Shown: positions 44,231-58,200 of the stretch, piece by piece
How positions within the stretch are numbered: position 1 is the stretch's first letter
Layout of the letters: each line of letters begins with the position of its first letter
DNA from: Spirometra erinaceieuropaei
Taxonomy: Eukaryota; Platyhelminthes; Cestoda; Diphyllobothriidea; Diphyllobothriidae
Assembly (NCBI GenBank): GCA_902702965.1
Contig: CACRXP010000630.1
Span: 285,806-349,805 of the forward strand
Reading direction: 5' to 3'
Length of the DNA stretch: 64,000 bases
The notes under the pieces: generated by a model
Seen by the model: the letters and a program-made list of their open reading frames with translations, nothing else
Told to the model about the DNA's origin: nothing
Databases searched by the model: none
Position numbers and translations under genes: made by a program

Positions 44231-45180
44231 GAACAAGCCCCATCATGTAGAAAACAGTGAATAAAGTGCTACCACGCGTAGGTGACGTTTGTGAGGCCGA
44301 GAAGAGCGTGCTTGGGGTGTTTTTGGGAATGCTGTAGGATATGATCAGAATCTGGTAGAATGCTTGCACTAAATAAATCCTTCAGAAAATGTTTTCGTCA
44401 AATAGAGCACCAGCAGCGTCCTGAGGATAAGTTATGGAACACTGATCAAGTACAGTACCATTATTCAGGTTATGTGCCCAAAGTCCGCTTTAACTGCAGC
44501 ATGACGAGTAGATTTCAGATGTACCAGCTGAGCAAACGTAGGGGGAGGTGTTCTGCTAATATAGTAAATCAAATTATGCGATTTAAGAGAGATACTGGAA
44601 TTTGGGCCCAAGATTTTAGGTTTGAAGAGGGTGGATAACATTCTCTGGTCTTACCAAGTAGGCCAGGCCATCGGCATCGAGTAGATCGAGGTAAGCGAGG
44701 AATTCATTAATCACGATAAGGGCAAGCACAGCTGCAAACTACAAAAATAGAAAAACAATAGGTTCAATGTCCCGAGTGAGGGATTGAGCGTCAAGAGTAA
44801 TGGTATGGAAGAGGGTGGGGACCGATACCGAGAATTGACGCTTTGCACGCCGATCTGTAGGAGATGCAAAAAGTGCCAGGGACGCCACGGTTTCCAAAGT
44901 TCTTTATCGCATAATTCCTGACATCTCGGTTCCGTTACTTGACACTGAGGATGCAGGGAGCATAGCCGTGTGTTACCCGGGTCACCCAATTTGTGGGAGC
45001 CCGCGTTAGTCACTGTCATTTTAAATACTGCGACTCCTAACTAAAAATAAATGAAGCAAGAGCGGCGTTATAGTGGAAGAGCATACAAGCGGCTAACAGT
45101 GAGCTCCAGTTGGAGTAATTATAAGCCCTGGATTACGGTCATGCTATTGCCGATATAAGCGAAAATGCAAGTCCCAGGAA
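44231..45180. other. Unassigned sequence
   Basis: No recognised gene. The 5' exon(s) of the HACD3-like gene could be here, but I see no CS-domain start. Confidence 0.3.
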
Positions 45181-45235
45181 CTAGTTGATAAGAAGAAGAG
45201 GAAGAATAAGAAGGAGAAGGAGAAGAAGCGATCGC
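45181..45235 (+). repeat. Purine-rich (GAAGAA-like) tract
   Basis: An imperfect AAG/AGAAGG microsatellite directly beside a family H repeat. Confidence 0.8.
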
Positions 45236-45425
45236 TGGAACAAAGGCCTTATTTGCATGACGTTCCGGATTCTTACGAACCCATCATCAGAGACAGTGGC
45301 AGAAACGGGTCGTGCTATTGTTTGCCCGTCAGCCGACGTGGCGAGTCGGGCCACCATTGACAGTGGCAGAGCTTTGGAGGGCTGATACACCGCCGCGTAT
45401 AGACTGGAAACTTGACGCAATCTTG
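45236..45425 (-). ncRNA. Family H repeat with a mutated hammerhead core
   Basis: On minus, ctgatga (45290-45284), helix II gggtt/aatcc, then ggaa where the core needs gaaa, then cgtc. The upstream gtct would pair with aggc but here faces atgc. The A-to-G change in the core should abolish cleavage. The flanking sequence (cgatcgctgg..., and on the other side gacagtggcagaaacgggtc) is shared with the copy at 50.2 kb. Confidence 0.55.
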
Positions 45426-45970
45426 CATCAGCGGTGTGCGTTGATGTGCTTAGATAAGAGGCTCTCGCAGTTCCTTGGTAGAGTACTGCTAAAGTGTGGG
45501 AAAGACTCGAATGGTCTCTCATTGTTTGGTATCTTGGTGGTTGTAGTTTTCAAAAACAAAATATTCTGACATTTGTGAGCGTTATTAGGTTTACTCTAAG
45601 CCCAGTAGGAGTTTAACCGTCAAGATCAGCTGCATCCCCTTCTCGGGCTGACCCTCGAATTACTTTTCTCCGTCCACCATACTGGACTTACACCCCAAAG
45701 TCGTGGACGTTTAGGCCCAGAACCATGATTTTTCCTTTCGTTTACTCGATGTCATCATTTTAGGCACTTCATGTCTTCGCCAACACCACCATCAACTAAG
45801 CTGTTTATTTTTATTGTATATCTCTTTCGAAAATACGTTTAGGGATTTTCCATCGCAATTTTCCGAGGCCGGAACTTAAGCACTTGCACTTGTCCCAGCA
45901 TTCCGTGAAGTGTGCTTTTGCCTTCATCGCAAATAACTTTATATTTTTTATTCTGACATTTTTTGGCCAG
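45426..45970. other. Unassigned sequence upstream of first visible HACD3-like exon
   Basis: Ends in the polypyrimidine stretch and acceptor ttttggccag at 45961-45970. Confidence 0.4.
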
Positions 45971-46204
45971 GAGACGGATTTTACGGTTACAGACCAGGGC
46001 ATTCGAATTGTTCTCAAAAAGGAAAGCCCCAAGATCTGGCCAAGGCTCACGGCTTCCAAAGAGCGCTTACCGTGGCTGCGGACAGATTTCAATCGTCTCT
46101 CCTCAAAAGTTTTGAGTGAGATGTTCGGCGAGGACTTCGCCGATGATTCTGACAATGAGCAGAAAGTCACCGTGGACTATGTGAAGCCGACTCCCGAACA
46201 ACAG
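45971..46204 (+). CDS. HACD3: HACD3-like exon: CS-domain C-terminal half
   Basis: 78 codons, acceptor ggccag|gag, donor caacag|gtttgc, phase 0 at both ends. The sequence runs from ETDFTVTDQGIRIVLKKE through WPRLTASKERLPWLRTDFNR to an acidic tail (GEDFADDSDNEQ). The W-x-RLT-xxK-xx-PW-L-xx-DF-x-R block is the HACD3/p23-type CS domain end. Confidence 0.82.
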
Positions 46205-49200
46205 GTTTGCCCAGTATTTCAATTGCATTTATGCTCTTTCACTGAGCTCTATTTGGTAAGACCGCGCTCCGATCTTCACCTGCAGTAAATATGCTATCCC
46301 ATGAAATGTTGACTGAAATTCCTAAGTGTGTTTTCAATTCGAAAAGATTACTTAGGTACGACTGTCATATTAATTGCCGTGCCGCATAATGATAAGATAT
46401 TCTATTTGCGCCTGGATGCCGGCTTTCGAATGAGCTTATTAATCGCCTGCATGAACTACGTTTTGCAAAAATGACCACTTAAGTAGCACGAACCATTCCC
46501 ACAGATTTTTGACACCTTTATAAATTAAAATATATTTTATAGGAATAGTGTGCAGAAATATACTTTCTGCTCATTTGGCAGCGAGTTATTTCTTCATCCT
46601 ATTCAAATTTTATGCTTGAATAAAAAGTACCTTTCGGTTTTAAGAAACTTTCTTGATTCCCGGATAATTTTGAACCCGACCCGTCGTTACACTTGCATTT
46701 AGGGTTTCCAAACTACAAGCTTCATGCTTTCCGTGTAAGTAAAATCATACGCCTCTATAAGCCATTAAGAAGAGGACATAAATTGTAAGGGATGTGGACC
46801 ACATTGTCCATTTTATAGGCGGCATTCATAAATATGCTGGTGCGATGATGTACGACCGGACTTTTCACGGTTTTGAAAGATTTCATAATTAGATTTTTTC
46901 AAAACCGAAAGACACTCGAGCATGAAGATGTAATTTGCTACCAAATGAGCGGAAGAAAGAGTATTTTTGAGCATATTTTCTATAAAATATATCTGAATTT
47001 ATAAGGACACAAAGAATCGATGGGAAAAATTCATTCTGATAAAGTATGTGGTCGTTTTTAAGGTGCATGGTTTACGCAGGCGGTCGATAAGCAGCTCGTT
47101 CGAAATCCGGCATCTTGACGTGACCGGAACGCCTTGATATTATTTGATACAATAATTAATATTACAAACCTACTTAAGTAGTCATTTCGAATAAAAACAC
47201 ATTTTGGAACTTCGGTGAACACTTACTAAGATAGCACATCTACTGTACAAGGGACAGTTTGATACATAGTCGGTAAACATCAAGGCAACGGAACCTCAAA
47301 CGTCAGGTCTGCATGCGAGGCCAAATGTAATAAACTAATCGAATTTTGCGACCTGCCGTAGGAGCACTTGTCTTCTGTCTAATCGCACAACTAGGAACAA
47401 ACCGTAGCGGCCAGCCAAACCTAATGTGACAAGTGGTTTACTTCTAAGTCGTGACGGTGGAAAATATGCATTTGTTCGCCACTGTGGCTAACTTATTTGA
47501 CTTCCATGTTCGTGTTGCTGTCACCTCATCGTCCTCGCGCGTAATAGCCTTTCAAAGGTCAGCCTTCGATCGATAGCGTGTCCAGTGCTCATCAGATGCT
47601 ACTTTTTACAGAACCTACCGGTACTCCATTTTCATCTCCCAGCGGACAATTTGCCAGATTTTCGGCTGACTGATCTGTCAACTGCCTTTGCATACGTCCA
47701 ACGTATTTTCATCTGCAGCCACATATAAACTCAAACGCGGTTAGATACGACATGCACAGATAAGGCATCCTTAATAAGTTGGGCCAGGATATTTACTATA
47801 GAGCTTGAGAGGATAAGGCTGGTGATACCGTATGTTAACGCAACGGTCTACTGAGTGTGCGTTCGATTATGATAGGAACATTTTCATCTTTGAGGGGAGA
47901 CAGGCACTTGCTTGGTTTCTTGGAAGCTAACGATTCCTTCGACTTCGCTGCCCCTGGATTTCCATACCGTTCAGTGTGTCTCCGGAGGCCACCATCACAT
48001 ATCAAAGGGTCCTTACGGAAATTGATCCTGCTTTGCAGCATTTCCACGAAACATATTTGGGCGGCGCGACCAAAGAGGTACAATAGCAGGCTCCTCTTTC
48101 TTTGAACTGGAATAAAACTTAAATTGCACTCCAATGAATGGAGCTCTGGATAGAGCCATCTCTCTTACTTTGACAACAATTAAGAAGCTAAGCAGGTTGT
48201 TTTTTGTGTTCAGCCGTGAACGCTGTCTGTCCATGTAGTCGCTTCAGAGCAGCATATCCTCGGTCCCTATGTACTTGACCATCAGCTAGTAAAAACTAAT
48301 TCGCACATCTTGTGTAAGGTGCAGTTTACTTCTGTATGTCGGGCAGTTTTTCTGAGACTGTTAATCGAGGGCTGTCCTTCAATATTCTATCACGCGAGAC
48401 GACAGATACAAATTTCTTTTCACTTGATAGTTCGGTCATCTCAAACGACGACGTCCACTGGGTGCCCTACGGAATAGGCACGGCGGCGACCTGCGCGCGA
48501 ATTAGTTCATAGCGGACAGACTTGCGCAGCACTTGTCACACTCTCTTCCCTCGCCCACCTTGCTCCGATGGCGAAACGAAATCTGCATGTGTATGGCTTA
48601 CCGTACTGACGGCACAGCTACTAGCAGCAAAGCACAATTCTGGTTGATATACTCAAACTTGGCGGTTAATTACTGATACTGAATGGTTGAAATGTCAAAA
48701 ATGAGGTGTCTCCCATTGACCGACAAAGCTAAGCGACCTGTTTACGCATGCCACACACGACCTGATCACCGTAGCACATGTCGGGCTACACAACAGGGCA
48801 TGCTTCCCATCTACGTGGGATGTGCATGATCTAAAATGCGACGCCTCACTCGTCATACCGGTCCTGCCAAAGTGGATTACACACTTGTTACAGGGGGTGA
48901 TGCATAGTCTGTTACGGAGGGTAGTCGTGTATTGCTCCCTCTTAATTTAACCTCTATGGTACTATAATCCGTGGGATCGGAGTCAGGTGTGGCGGCCGGC
49001 CTATGCGCGGCTTTGACCGCGCCAATCGCCTGCGCCCTATTCCATCACCAGTCGTCTTGATTCTGCCTTGACACCAGGTCCAGAAGGAGGTGTTATCTAC
49101 ACCCACCTCAAGTTGTCCTTGTCCGAAGAATCGGGTCTTACTGAGAGCTGCAACATCCGCCTTGTAACTTTCCAGTTCCACGGCTATCAGAGTCTTTCTC

Positions 49201-52200
49201 CTTTCTGGTTTGTTCAGCTGGTTGTCGGAAAGCGAGTAGGCGTTTCAAACCACCACGGGGAGCATGTCACCCTGGCAGCCTGTGGGAGTCCGGGGTTGGT
49301 ATTGTTTCTATCACGTGTTTTGCCTCCACAAGCCACTGTCAACTTACCGATAGCAGGTTTGACCGGCAATTTCCAGGGCATCTTTCCAAGTCACCTCCAT
49401 GAGGCGTAAGCGGCTTAGTCATTTTAGGCGGTTGCCGAATTTCAATACCTTTGTTTAGTGGTAAGACGACCTGAAGTAGTCTGGGCCGCCTGTGAAATGT
49501 GATGTCACCCTCTCTGTAGGACTTTTTTGTTTGCGTGTGGGGGTTCGGGAATTATTTTCAGATCTGCCGGGTTTGAAGACACACCGGACACCCTCGTCTG
49601 GTTCAGCCCACGGGTCAAAGATTGTTACTTTGATGTGGCCACTTCGTGGGTCCATAGATGAGCGCTGGGTGCCTTGACGGAGGCGAGGGTCACCGATACC
49701 TTTGGCCGGAACCGTCAGTGTATTGACTACAAGTATCTGCTTCGACCGCCGTCGTGCCCGCTCTAACCGGTATGGATGGCGTCACGTATGTTGCCTCTTT
49801 ATGCTTAGCAATTGTCGGCACAGTATTCGCAGCAGGGTATTCTCCTCAGTCTAGAATCGTGCAGAGTACACCCAACTCCAGGAGCGACTGTACAGCTAAA
49901 AAGTGGGGCCACACCCACTACATCCCGTCCCCCTTCTGCCATCCTACCCTAGCGACTCAGGAATCGACTCTTTGTCACGCCAGGCTCGACTCCCCCTCAC
50001 GGTTTTTTAGATTTGTACTGCTCTACAAAAAGCATGTGTAGCCGGGGAGGTCATGAATCTCGGTGGCCTAATTTAATAGGCTTTGTTTGCAGCCTTAGTT
50101 TCCCTCAAGGATTAAACTTACAGAGAAATTACAAAAGAACAGCGATCGCATGATAATTGCTGTTAGAAGCGAATACGCCGGTCCCAGGAAGCAGTTCTGA
50201 AGGAAAAGGTACGATCACTGGGATTAGAATTTTACCATCCCGACGTTTCGGACTCTCGCTCGGACCCATCATAGGAGACAGTGACAGAGAAGGGCGGTAG
50301 AGGCACATGGAGCGCAGTATTTATAGGACGCATTAGCCATGCAACAACAGGCCCGTTATAATAAACAGCACTCACTTCCATCGCTATGGGTCGTATTTGA
50401 TACGTTTATTGCTTGTTAATTTGCACCCGAGGCGTTAATGTCCGTGATTTCATCACCGTGGTTGATTATTGGCGGGATAATTACTCAACAGTTTGGCTCG
50501 CTGTCATTGGAACTGTTGATCAACCGCACCCTTCCCGCGCGGCTAATTACTCTGCCAGGCAAAGTCTCAGCACAAAATATGGAGTCGGCAGGCCATTGCC
50601 CTTGTTACTTGACTGCGGACCGGAGAATAATGACTCAAGCAGCCCGCGACCCACACGGTTGTCACCTTTTGCGAGACTTTGGGCCTCGTCAAACTGGCCG
50701 TGGCAGTGGATCTTTCGGCCTCATGACCTGGCGCCTAATAGTTACCTTCGGTCTGTGTGCAACCATAACTCCAAGTGGCGTGAGAAAGCAGCTGACGTTC
50801 TTCGCGTACGGGAGTGCTCGCCAAAATTTGGAAGTCAATCCAACCGAACCTAAATTTGGGATTAGAAAAGTTACAAAAGAACGACAATCGCTTGATAATT
50901 ATTGTTGCAGCAACAGGCCTTCTAACCACTCCACCGACCTTCACTTTTTGTCCACTTTTCTGAATGTGTCGTTAGAAAAGAGGTATTGCAGCGAAGATAT
51001 GAGTCCCGGTGTGATAATCCTAGAAAAAAAAAGCAGATCATAGGAACAACTACTACCTTGCGAGCCTTCAGATGAGGTAAACTTTCACGAACATCGATAT
51101 TTCTACTGGACATATTCAAGTAGTAACTTAAGTATAGATTTCCCGGAACGTTTTCAAACGTCCTACTTTTTGCTGACCTTTGAAGCACTGTATATGAAGA
51201 TCTTATCCACTACGCTTCGCCGGAGACACACACGAGCAGTTTTTTCATTACCACTTTTTCCTAAAGGATATATAGACATCTGCAGTAGATGTGTTAACGC
51301 ATGAACTGTTAACCGAAATTCTGAAATGCGTTTTCGACTCGGAATGATTAATTAATCAGGGTTGTAATAATGATCACCGTGATGCTCAATGTCAGCTTTT
51401 GGACGAAATTCTTTTAGGCCGCCTTCAAAAACCACGCTTTGCAAAACTGACTACTTAATTAGTGTGAATTTTTCTCATGATTTTCGATGCCCTTATAAAT
51501 TCATAGAAAACAGGCATAAAAATGCTCATTCTTTTACCCAGTCGGAAGACAATTACGCCTTCTTCAAATTGTATACTTGAGGGAAGGGTATAATTCGGTC
51601 TTAACAGGCTTTTCCAATTCCAAAATAATTTTGAACCCGACCCGCCGTTACTCTTGCATTCAGGGTTTCCAAACTGCAGGCAGTAAACTTTCCGTGTTTG
51701 GAAAATCATACATTTCTATACATTACTAGCTGGACCCCGCCACGCGTTGCGGTGGCTCTGGTTTGGTGAAACGGTAAAGAAATGAAGGGCGTATGGGGAG
51801 CATTTCTAGTAGGGTTAATGCCATTTTGCTTGCGGATATGCAATATTTTTTGTCATTGCAGTGTCTGTACAGATACAGAGATTGTCAGCATTGCCGACTC
51901 TGGAACACGCAACGTATAATTGGCCGTGTGAGAAGCAATCCGTTTGCAGATCAAACCGCAAAATTCTAGAGCTTGGCCCTGAGCTTTGTTAATAGTGATT
52001 GCAAACGCCAATCGAACCGGGAATTGCAGTCACCTAAACTGAAATGGCATGTCAGCTGGAGTCAGTGGAATGCGGCCGAGAATCCCAGCGGAAGCAGTGA
52101 CAGCCCGGTTATGTGTGTTGTGTGGCAAGTTCAAGTGGAGTCCAAGAGTTGCATGTCTTTTTTTCCCTAGTTGTAGTTCGCCCTAACGGCCCAATGCTAT

Positions 52201-55200
52201 CAGTCCAGAGGGTAGGGGACATGCTTAAATATCTGCAGGGTGGATGGTGGACACATTCCCAACTGAAAAAAATAAGGACCACCGGTTGGCGGCATTTATT
52301 GCATACGAAACCCGCGACTGCCCTCTTAGGCGCTGTCGGAGGTGGGACAATAGTTGACTGCATCCAGTCGCGCCCGGAATCCCGGAGCAAGTGTGACAGT
52401 CCCTTAATTATCCCCTGGGGGCAAGCCCAAGTAGTGTTTTAGAGTTGCATTTTCGGCTTTTTGCTCCAGTAGCTTTTTTACTGCAAGTCGCGTGCCGTTG
52501 CAAAGCCTCGGTTGCCTAAAATATCGCAGCATGATAATCGGCAGGCAGATTTTCAACTGCAATATGTGCGGCGGCATCCTTGGCAGGTCAAGGGAATTAA
52601 AAGATTCTGTTGGATAATTAACTGCCTCCTCTGCGTTCACAACAGAGTTGATGGACGTATACGCGTCTGCCTCGCTGTGAATCCTAGACTGAATAATGTG
52701 GTTAAGACGGTGGACATCCTTGTACTTGGTCACAGGAATAGCTCGGTCGCTCAAGCGGTCGGGATTGTTGTAAGGGATCTGAATATTCGAAAAACCCTTT
52801 TCAACCAATTCGTCTTTTGAGGCAACTAAATTGCCAAAGGTAAGGAGTGGTAAAATCCGTACTGAAGTCGGATCAGTAGGCACCGTTGAATTCCAAAATG
52901 CCAGCAGGTATTGTGGGAACACGTCAGCTAACCCGTCGTTTTGCAGCTTGACGCGCGTATTTGTAGTACATCTTTCCGTCTGAACATGACGCCATAAGGT
53001 AGGGTATTTCAGGCAGGCATTTATTTCGTCCGCTGTTGCCGATGGAGGAATTACTTGCAGGAAATCGTTCATGACCATTCCGTTGCTGAACGAAGCAGAC
53101 CTGAAGCTGCAAAATGCGGTAGCCGTGACTGCAACCGGGCTTCCGCAAGCCGAGCTGCACGACACGGGGCTGACACTGGGTGACAGCCCCATTATGTGGG
53201 TTGTGGTGTTAACCGCATCCAGTCGTCACACCCGAGAATCCCAGCCGAAGCGGTGACAGCCCCATTATGTGGGTAGTGTGGGCCAAGTTCAAATGGAGCC
53301 CAAGAGTTGCATGTTTTTTTGCTGCAGTGTGAGTGGTTTGCCTAGCGGCCCAAATTGCATCGGCCCAGGTGGGGAGGAGGGGGGGGGGGGCATGCTCGAG
53401 TATCTGCAGGGTGGGTGAGCGCGGCCGTCGGGCGGAGCACGTGTGTTTGAGCGGATGTCAGTCAAGTGGCCACAGTCGGGGCGCACATGTGTCCGCGTGG
53501 ATACGGGTCAAGTGGCCGCAGCAGTTGGCGTTGATATGCTGGACAAAAATGCGGTTTTTTACCCATCACAGGCGTACCATCTGCATGACTATGAAGGTAG
53601 ACAGAAAAAAACCTATCCCTGGGCGCCGGCGAGATTGTCTCAAAAGCTCAGCGCAGTGGGTGCAGTACTTTCGGAGATTACCTATAACACACGGAAAAAC
53701 CCTTCCATTTTAATTTATATAGATATATTCAGAGGAAACTATATGGGGTTCTTTAAGTTTACCAGTGGGTTTGACCTATATTGTAAACCCTACAAGCAGC
53801 ATTAGTAAATACAGAGACACAATGTTTTGCGACTGGGCATTTTACGGTCTTGGAAAATCTCATAATTAGAAACGTCTTTAAAACCGAATTATACCCTTCC
53901 TTAGAGTATAAAACTTGAAGAAGACGTGATTTTCCTCAAAATAAATGAGTATTTTACGCATGCTTTCGAGATATATTTGAATTTATAAGAGTATCAAGAA
54001 CCAGTGAGAAAAATTCATACTTGATAAGTAGTTGTCTTTGCAAAATGTAGTTTTTGCAGACGGGCGGAAAGAAGTTCGTTCAAAAGCTGGAATTCTTGAA
54101 GTAACAGGGATTATCTTGGGATTACGCTGCACGGTGATTATTATTACAACCCTACTTAAGTAATCTTTTCTAGCCGAAAACGCATTTCAGAATTTCGGTT
54201 AACATTTCATGAGTTAGCACATCTGCTGTGCATAGAAGAAGTTGATACTAGTCCTGGAATCCCCATAAGGATCCGCCCTACTAGATGTTTCAATCAGAAC
54301 GTTGGGAAGGCTCCAACTGGGGGAATCTATTTATCACCTGCCTTATTACGGACGTTGGACCGACAACATCCTTGCCTTAACGGTTGAGCAAATGCGCCTA
54401 AATGTAATGCTCCGGAAGATTAATAGGACACATTCGTTCACAAACTTCATATTGGCTGTTGAAATAAGTAGTTCACTCCCGTGTTAGATGTGTTATTAAG
54501 CGGAATCGACGGTAGTTTAGCTAGAAAGGTATCCCAAAAGTAAGCGGTGTTTTAGTTCTCATAGTCAAACATCCTTGACCCAAGGACATGATTTGCCCCT
54601 TCGTTTCAGCACAAGGGACAGGTATATCTGCTTTTCGGGTGTTCCAGCAGGACAACTAACTAAAATATGGAATCTCCTTCCTGAAAATCGGTAACTCCAG
54701 CGTTTTATAACGGAAAGTATGGTTAGAAGTCCACAAGGTACCATCTGTTTGAAAGAAGTATGATTTTATTCAGCTGGCGTTTAGAAGAGACACAGCCAGT
54801 GAACTGTTGTGGGAGGCACGGCCTTAGGTCAGACATTTCCAACCGCTCGGTCAGGAACAGTAGCTATAAGTGTTCAGCACCCCTCTTTAGTTGACACTAA
54901 ACATTGGATAGACGCTGGTCAGGCCGTTAAGAGCGGTCTTCGGGTACCGAATTATCAATAGAAATAAAGGAGGCAACACACCGTATAGACAGAAGGGACG
55001 CTGGCCTTCCGATTAGAGAAATCAGTCATCTCTGCGCAAGTTTTCCCAATTCTCGTATTTTTCCACTTAATATGTCGATCTGTGTGTGTTTTCTTTGACT
55101 CACACATGCACACCAGCTCAACACCTGCGGTATCAATCGTTCACATTACGTTGCCCTCACACTCCGACCCCTTGAACAAACCCTAATTTCTTATCCTACT

Positions 55201-58200
55201 AAGGACTTGGCCATTACTCCCAGCCTAGGGGCTTTCTTATTTTGCGCATAAATCATGTAATGAAATGTCTTTTTACCGAGTAAATATGCTAGCGCGTCTA
55301 CGACAGTCAAAAGTGCATGTGTATTTACTTCATTATACTATTTGTGGACCTTATAAAATGAACATCTGCCTGAGAAATGTGCGACTATAATACATTTGTT
55401 TAACATTTTATCTAATTTTAAGTACTTCCATTTCCGTTCCAGATGCGCCACGATGAGGAATTAGCGCTTGCTAACGCGCAGGAGGACTGGAAAGAAGTAA
55501 AAAATCGTACGTGGGGCCTCCTTACTACTCTATCCTTACAAATACTCGCCTTTGCTGTGTTCATCAAACGAAAGCCACTCATGCGTTGACTTATATGGTT
55601 TCTCGGGAACCGAATACTTCAAACGTATCGCTAGCCCGATTTGTTGGTTTTTGCATATACCCTTTGATTTCGCTGATCGGCTAGAGGTTATGCTGTTTTA
55701 AATGCGGTGGTTTGTGCCCGCCAAGTCCATTTTGCTTTGATGCCTGTCGATTGGTGTCAAACAAAATTCATGGCTACTACTAGCCGGGTTGTGCTGCATT
55801 TGCTCTCGAACTAGATGCTGGTTGCATTGACCGATAGCATGTGTTTTCGGACCGAGCAGAGTCCGCATGAGACATGTAGTAGTCACCTGCGTGAGTGTAT
55901 GGCACGCCCTATACGAATTGAGGTAACTGGCTCGAGGACCGAAAGTCGAACTCATTGACACCTCCATAATGTAGCGTGTGCAGCACTCTCACGAACGTGA
56001 GGTGTGAGCCCCCTCTACGGTACACTGTGAGGGTACCCGATTGTGTGTGGCACGCGTAAGTGGACTTTTCATATTTGCCAGCCACCGCGTCCGAGGCCAG
56101 CTCCGGTTGTCTTGACATTGTTTGGTCATTACAGCCCAGTGAGTGGAGGAGGGAGGAGTGCAATAGATATTGCGCAAGTCTGCCCCGCCATAAACTAATT
56201 CACACGCAATTCACCGGTGCTGCGCCCAACCCGTGAGACACATGGGGGACACTCAGTAGTTGAATTCCCGCACGCACACATACGAAGGCAAATGCCACGT
56301 CCTCCACTGCGTTCAACCTCACCATCAGTGGGCTGAGAGACTCAGACGGTTCACTGGCAAATGAAAGAGAGAGAGAAGAGAGAGTGAGGTCCATAATGAA
56401 TAACTCATTGTCGTGTCATATCATTCTTCACCTTAATAAATATTGCGCATGCGAACCCACCACGACGCGCCAATAATCGTAGCCTGGAAGAGTGCCAGCT
56501 GGCGGAATAACTCAGCACCCCTATGAACAACAGTGAGACTGTAGTGGTCTGCCATCACTGCGACCCTGCTGTGAAATCCGAGTCAATTTTTGACACGAGT
56601 AGATGGTGGATTCACGTCCCGTCCGCCTCACTGTAAACAATTTTATTCGTAAATCACTGCTGGGCTCACCCCGTTGAGCCATGGTGGACCTCGTCGCTTG
56701 AGACGGTAAAACTATCAGTTGTGCCTGTGAGCCATATCGTTGCTTCACAAAGGCACATCCTGTCCTGTGCCTCGAGGTGACAATATAATCGACCTTGTGC
56801 TTTTAGCTTCTCCTACTATCGTGTTTTTGTGAGCTTGGGGTTTCGAAAAACAGCCCTTTGGTTACCGCACTTGCGCCAATGTCACTCCTCAACTATAATA
56901 TTTCTTGGCTCATTTTACTGCCACTGAGGCCGTCCACAGCCAACCTTCGCTAGATCCCACTCAACTTTCGTCGCTGAATTTGATGTTTACCACCTATCTC
57001 TTGCTCACTCATTTCTGCTTTCGAACAAGTATTCCGATGCCGTAATACTCATTATCTACCACATGTGTGCTGACTGTTGGTGGGCGTACACAGACTCTCG
57101 ATTGCCTGAACTGATAGTGGTAAATCACCCTTTCTGTCTCAGTGACCTCTGAGGAAGCTACGGAAGTCGGCTTCCTAGCTAATGCCTTACAGGAAGGCCT
57201 AAAATGAGCCTATTTTGCTCTGGATATTTTTATGTATGCAGATTTATATCACTAACATATATATGTAAATGCCGAAGGGGTTGCCATAGGGATTTACACG
57301 CGCACCTTACTAAATGTATCTCTATCATGTCCTCTTCCATTACGTTCTCGCAGTGATGAGCAATCCGCTGGTGGTCTATCTCCTCATCTACAATATATTC
57401 CAGTGGGCTGGTTACGTTTTTGTCTTCGGAACTCTGTTATCATCGTGGTGGACAAAAGGTGCTGGTGAGTACCGTTCACTGTCGTGTTTTATTATTTCGT
57501 CGAGGAACCAATTCATAAGCTCTCTTCCTTTGAAGAATGGATAGGACACGAAGATAGGTGGTTTTGCACTAAATTCCAGAAAGGGTGTCTTTTCTCGTGT
57601 CCTAGCCCCAACACTAATCTTCTTGGAATTTACCGCAAGGTCACCTGGGCTACTGGGAGTTCCTATTTCTGTGTCCTACCGAGAAATGTTCTGCATCAAG
57701 TCATTGAGTGACCAGGACATTTATGGCTGCCATCTTGTGAACAGGGCCCTTTTCCATGATCCAGTGTCATACTTGATTTGCTTTAGTCAAGCACTAAAGG
57801 CTCTTTGTCCTAGTCATGCTTCAGAAGGAGGTTTGTCATCCACTAACTGTCACTTCTTGCTTCCACGAGCCTCTGGTTGTGTTTGGTTTCTGCCGTCCCA
57901 TTTACTTCGCCGACAAGATGTTTTGTGTGCATCACTTTCGGTACTAGGAGCCACTAATCGTCGTATCAGGCCGTGCCCTTCGTAAAGCCCGAAGATGCCG
58001 TCCAAATGAAAGTTAGCTGCCAGGCTACAACAAGAAATCCGTGAGGTACCTGTTTTGTGACACATATATAGGCAAGAAAATCGAAAGTAACCTACATCAT
58101 ATGACGTATTTCATGGAGAGTTTTGACATTTATGAGAATATCTTCATACCACGGAAACCGACCACACCACTCCAACCCAAGCTTTGAAATAATAGAAGAG

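Larger units (their letters stand above)
51726..53723 (-). mobile_element. Helitron with C-terminal Pif1-like helicase remains
   Basis: A 1,998-bp unit on minus that starts TC (tctatataaattaaaatgg, at 53723) and ends CTAG (at 51726). It is preceded by A and followed by T, as Helitron insertion requires. A short GC-rich hairpin (ccac..cg/cg..gtgg, 51741-51754) lies just before the 3' end. The helicase part, read on minus, includes ADEINACLKYPTLWRHV, VKLQNDG, FGNLVASKDELVEKGFSNIQ, IPVTKYKDVHRLNHIIQSRI and LDLPRMPPHILQLKI. It closes with NGTRLAVKKLL and then, after an X-repeat insertion and frameshifts, ITINKAQGQ-like, THGQLYVACSR-like sequence near 51890-52000. Rep and the N-terminal helicase are missing. 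Confidence 0.83.
51235..54240. repeat. Foldback element F1 split by a Helitron
   Basis: The left arm 51235-51725 and the right arm 53724-54240 are reverse complements (gttaaccgaaattctgaaat at about 51308 faces atttcagaatttcggttaac at about 54186). Both match the intact F1 at 46285-47262, whose centre preserves the empty site (tctataagccattaagaaga). The centre here is interrupted at ...catta|tatattcag.... Confidence 0.85.

Noticed and set aside
50413..51043. Overlapping ORFs of 146 and 201 codons
   Set aside because: No family pattern in either frame. Composition looks like non-coding sequence.
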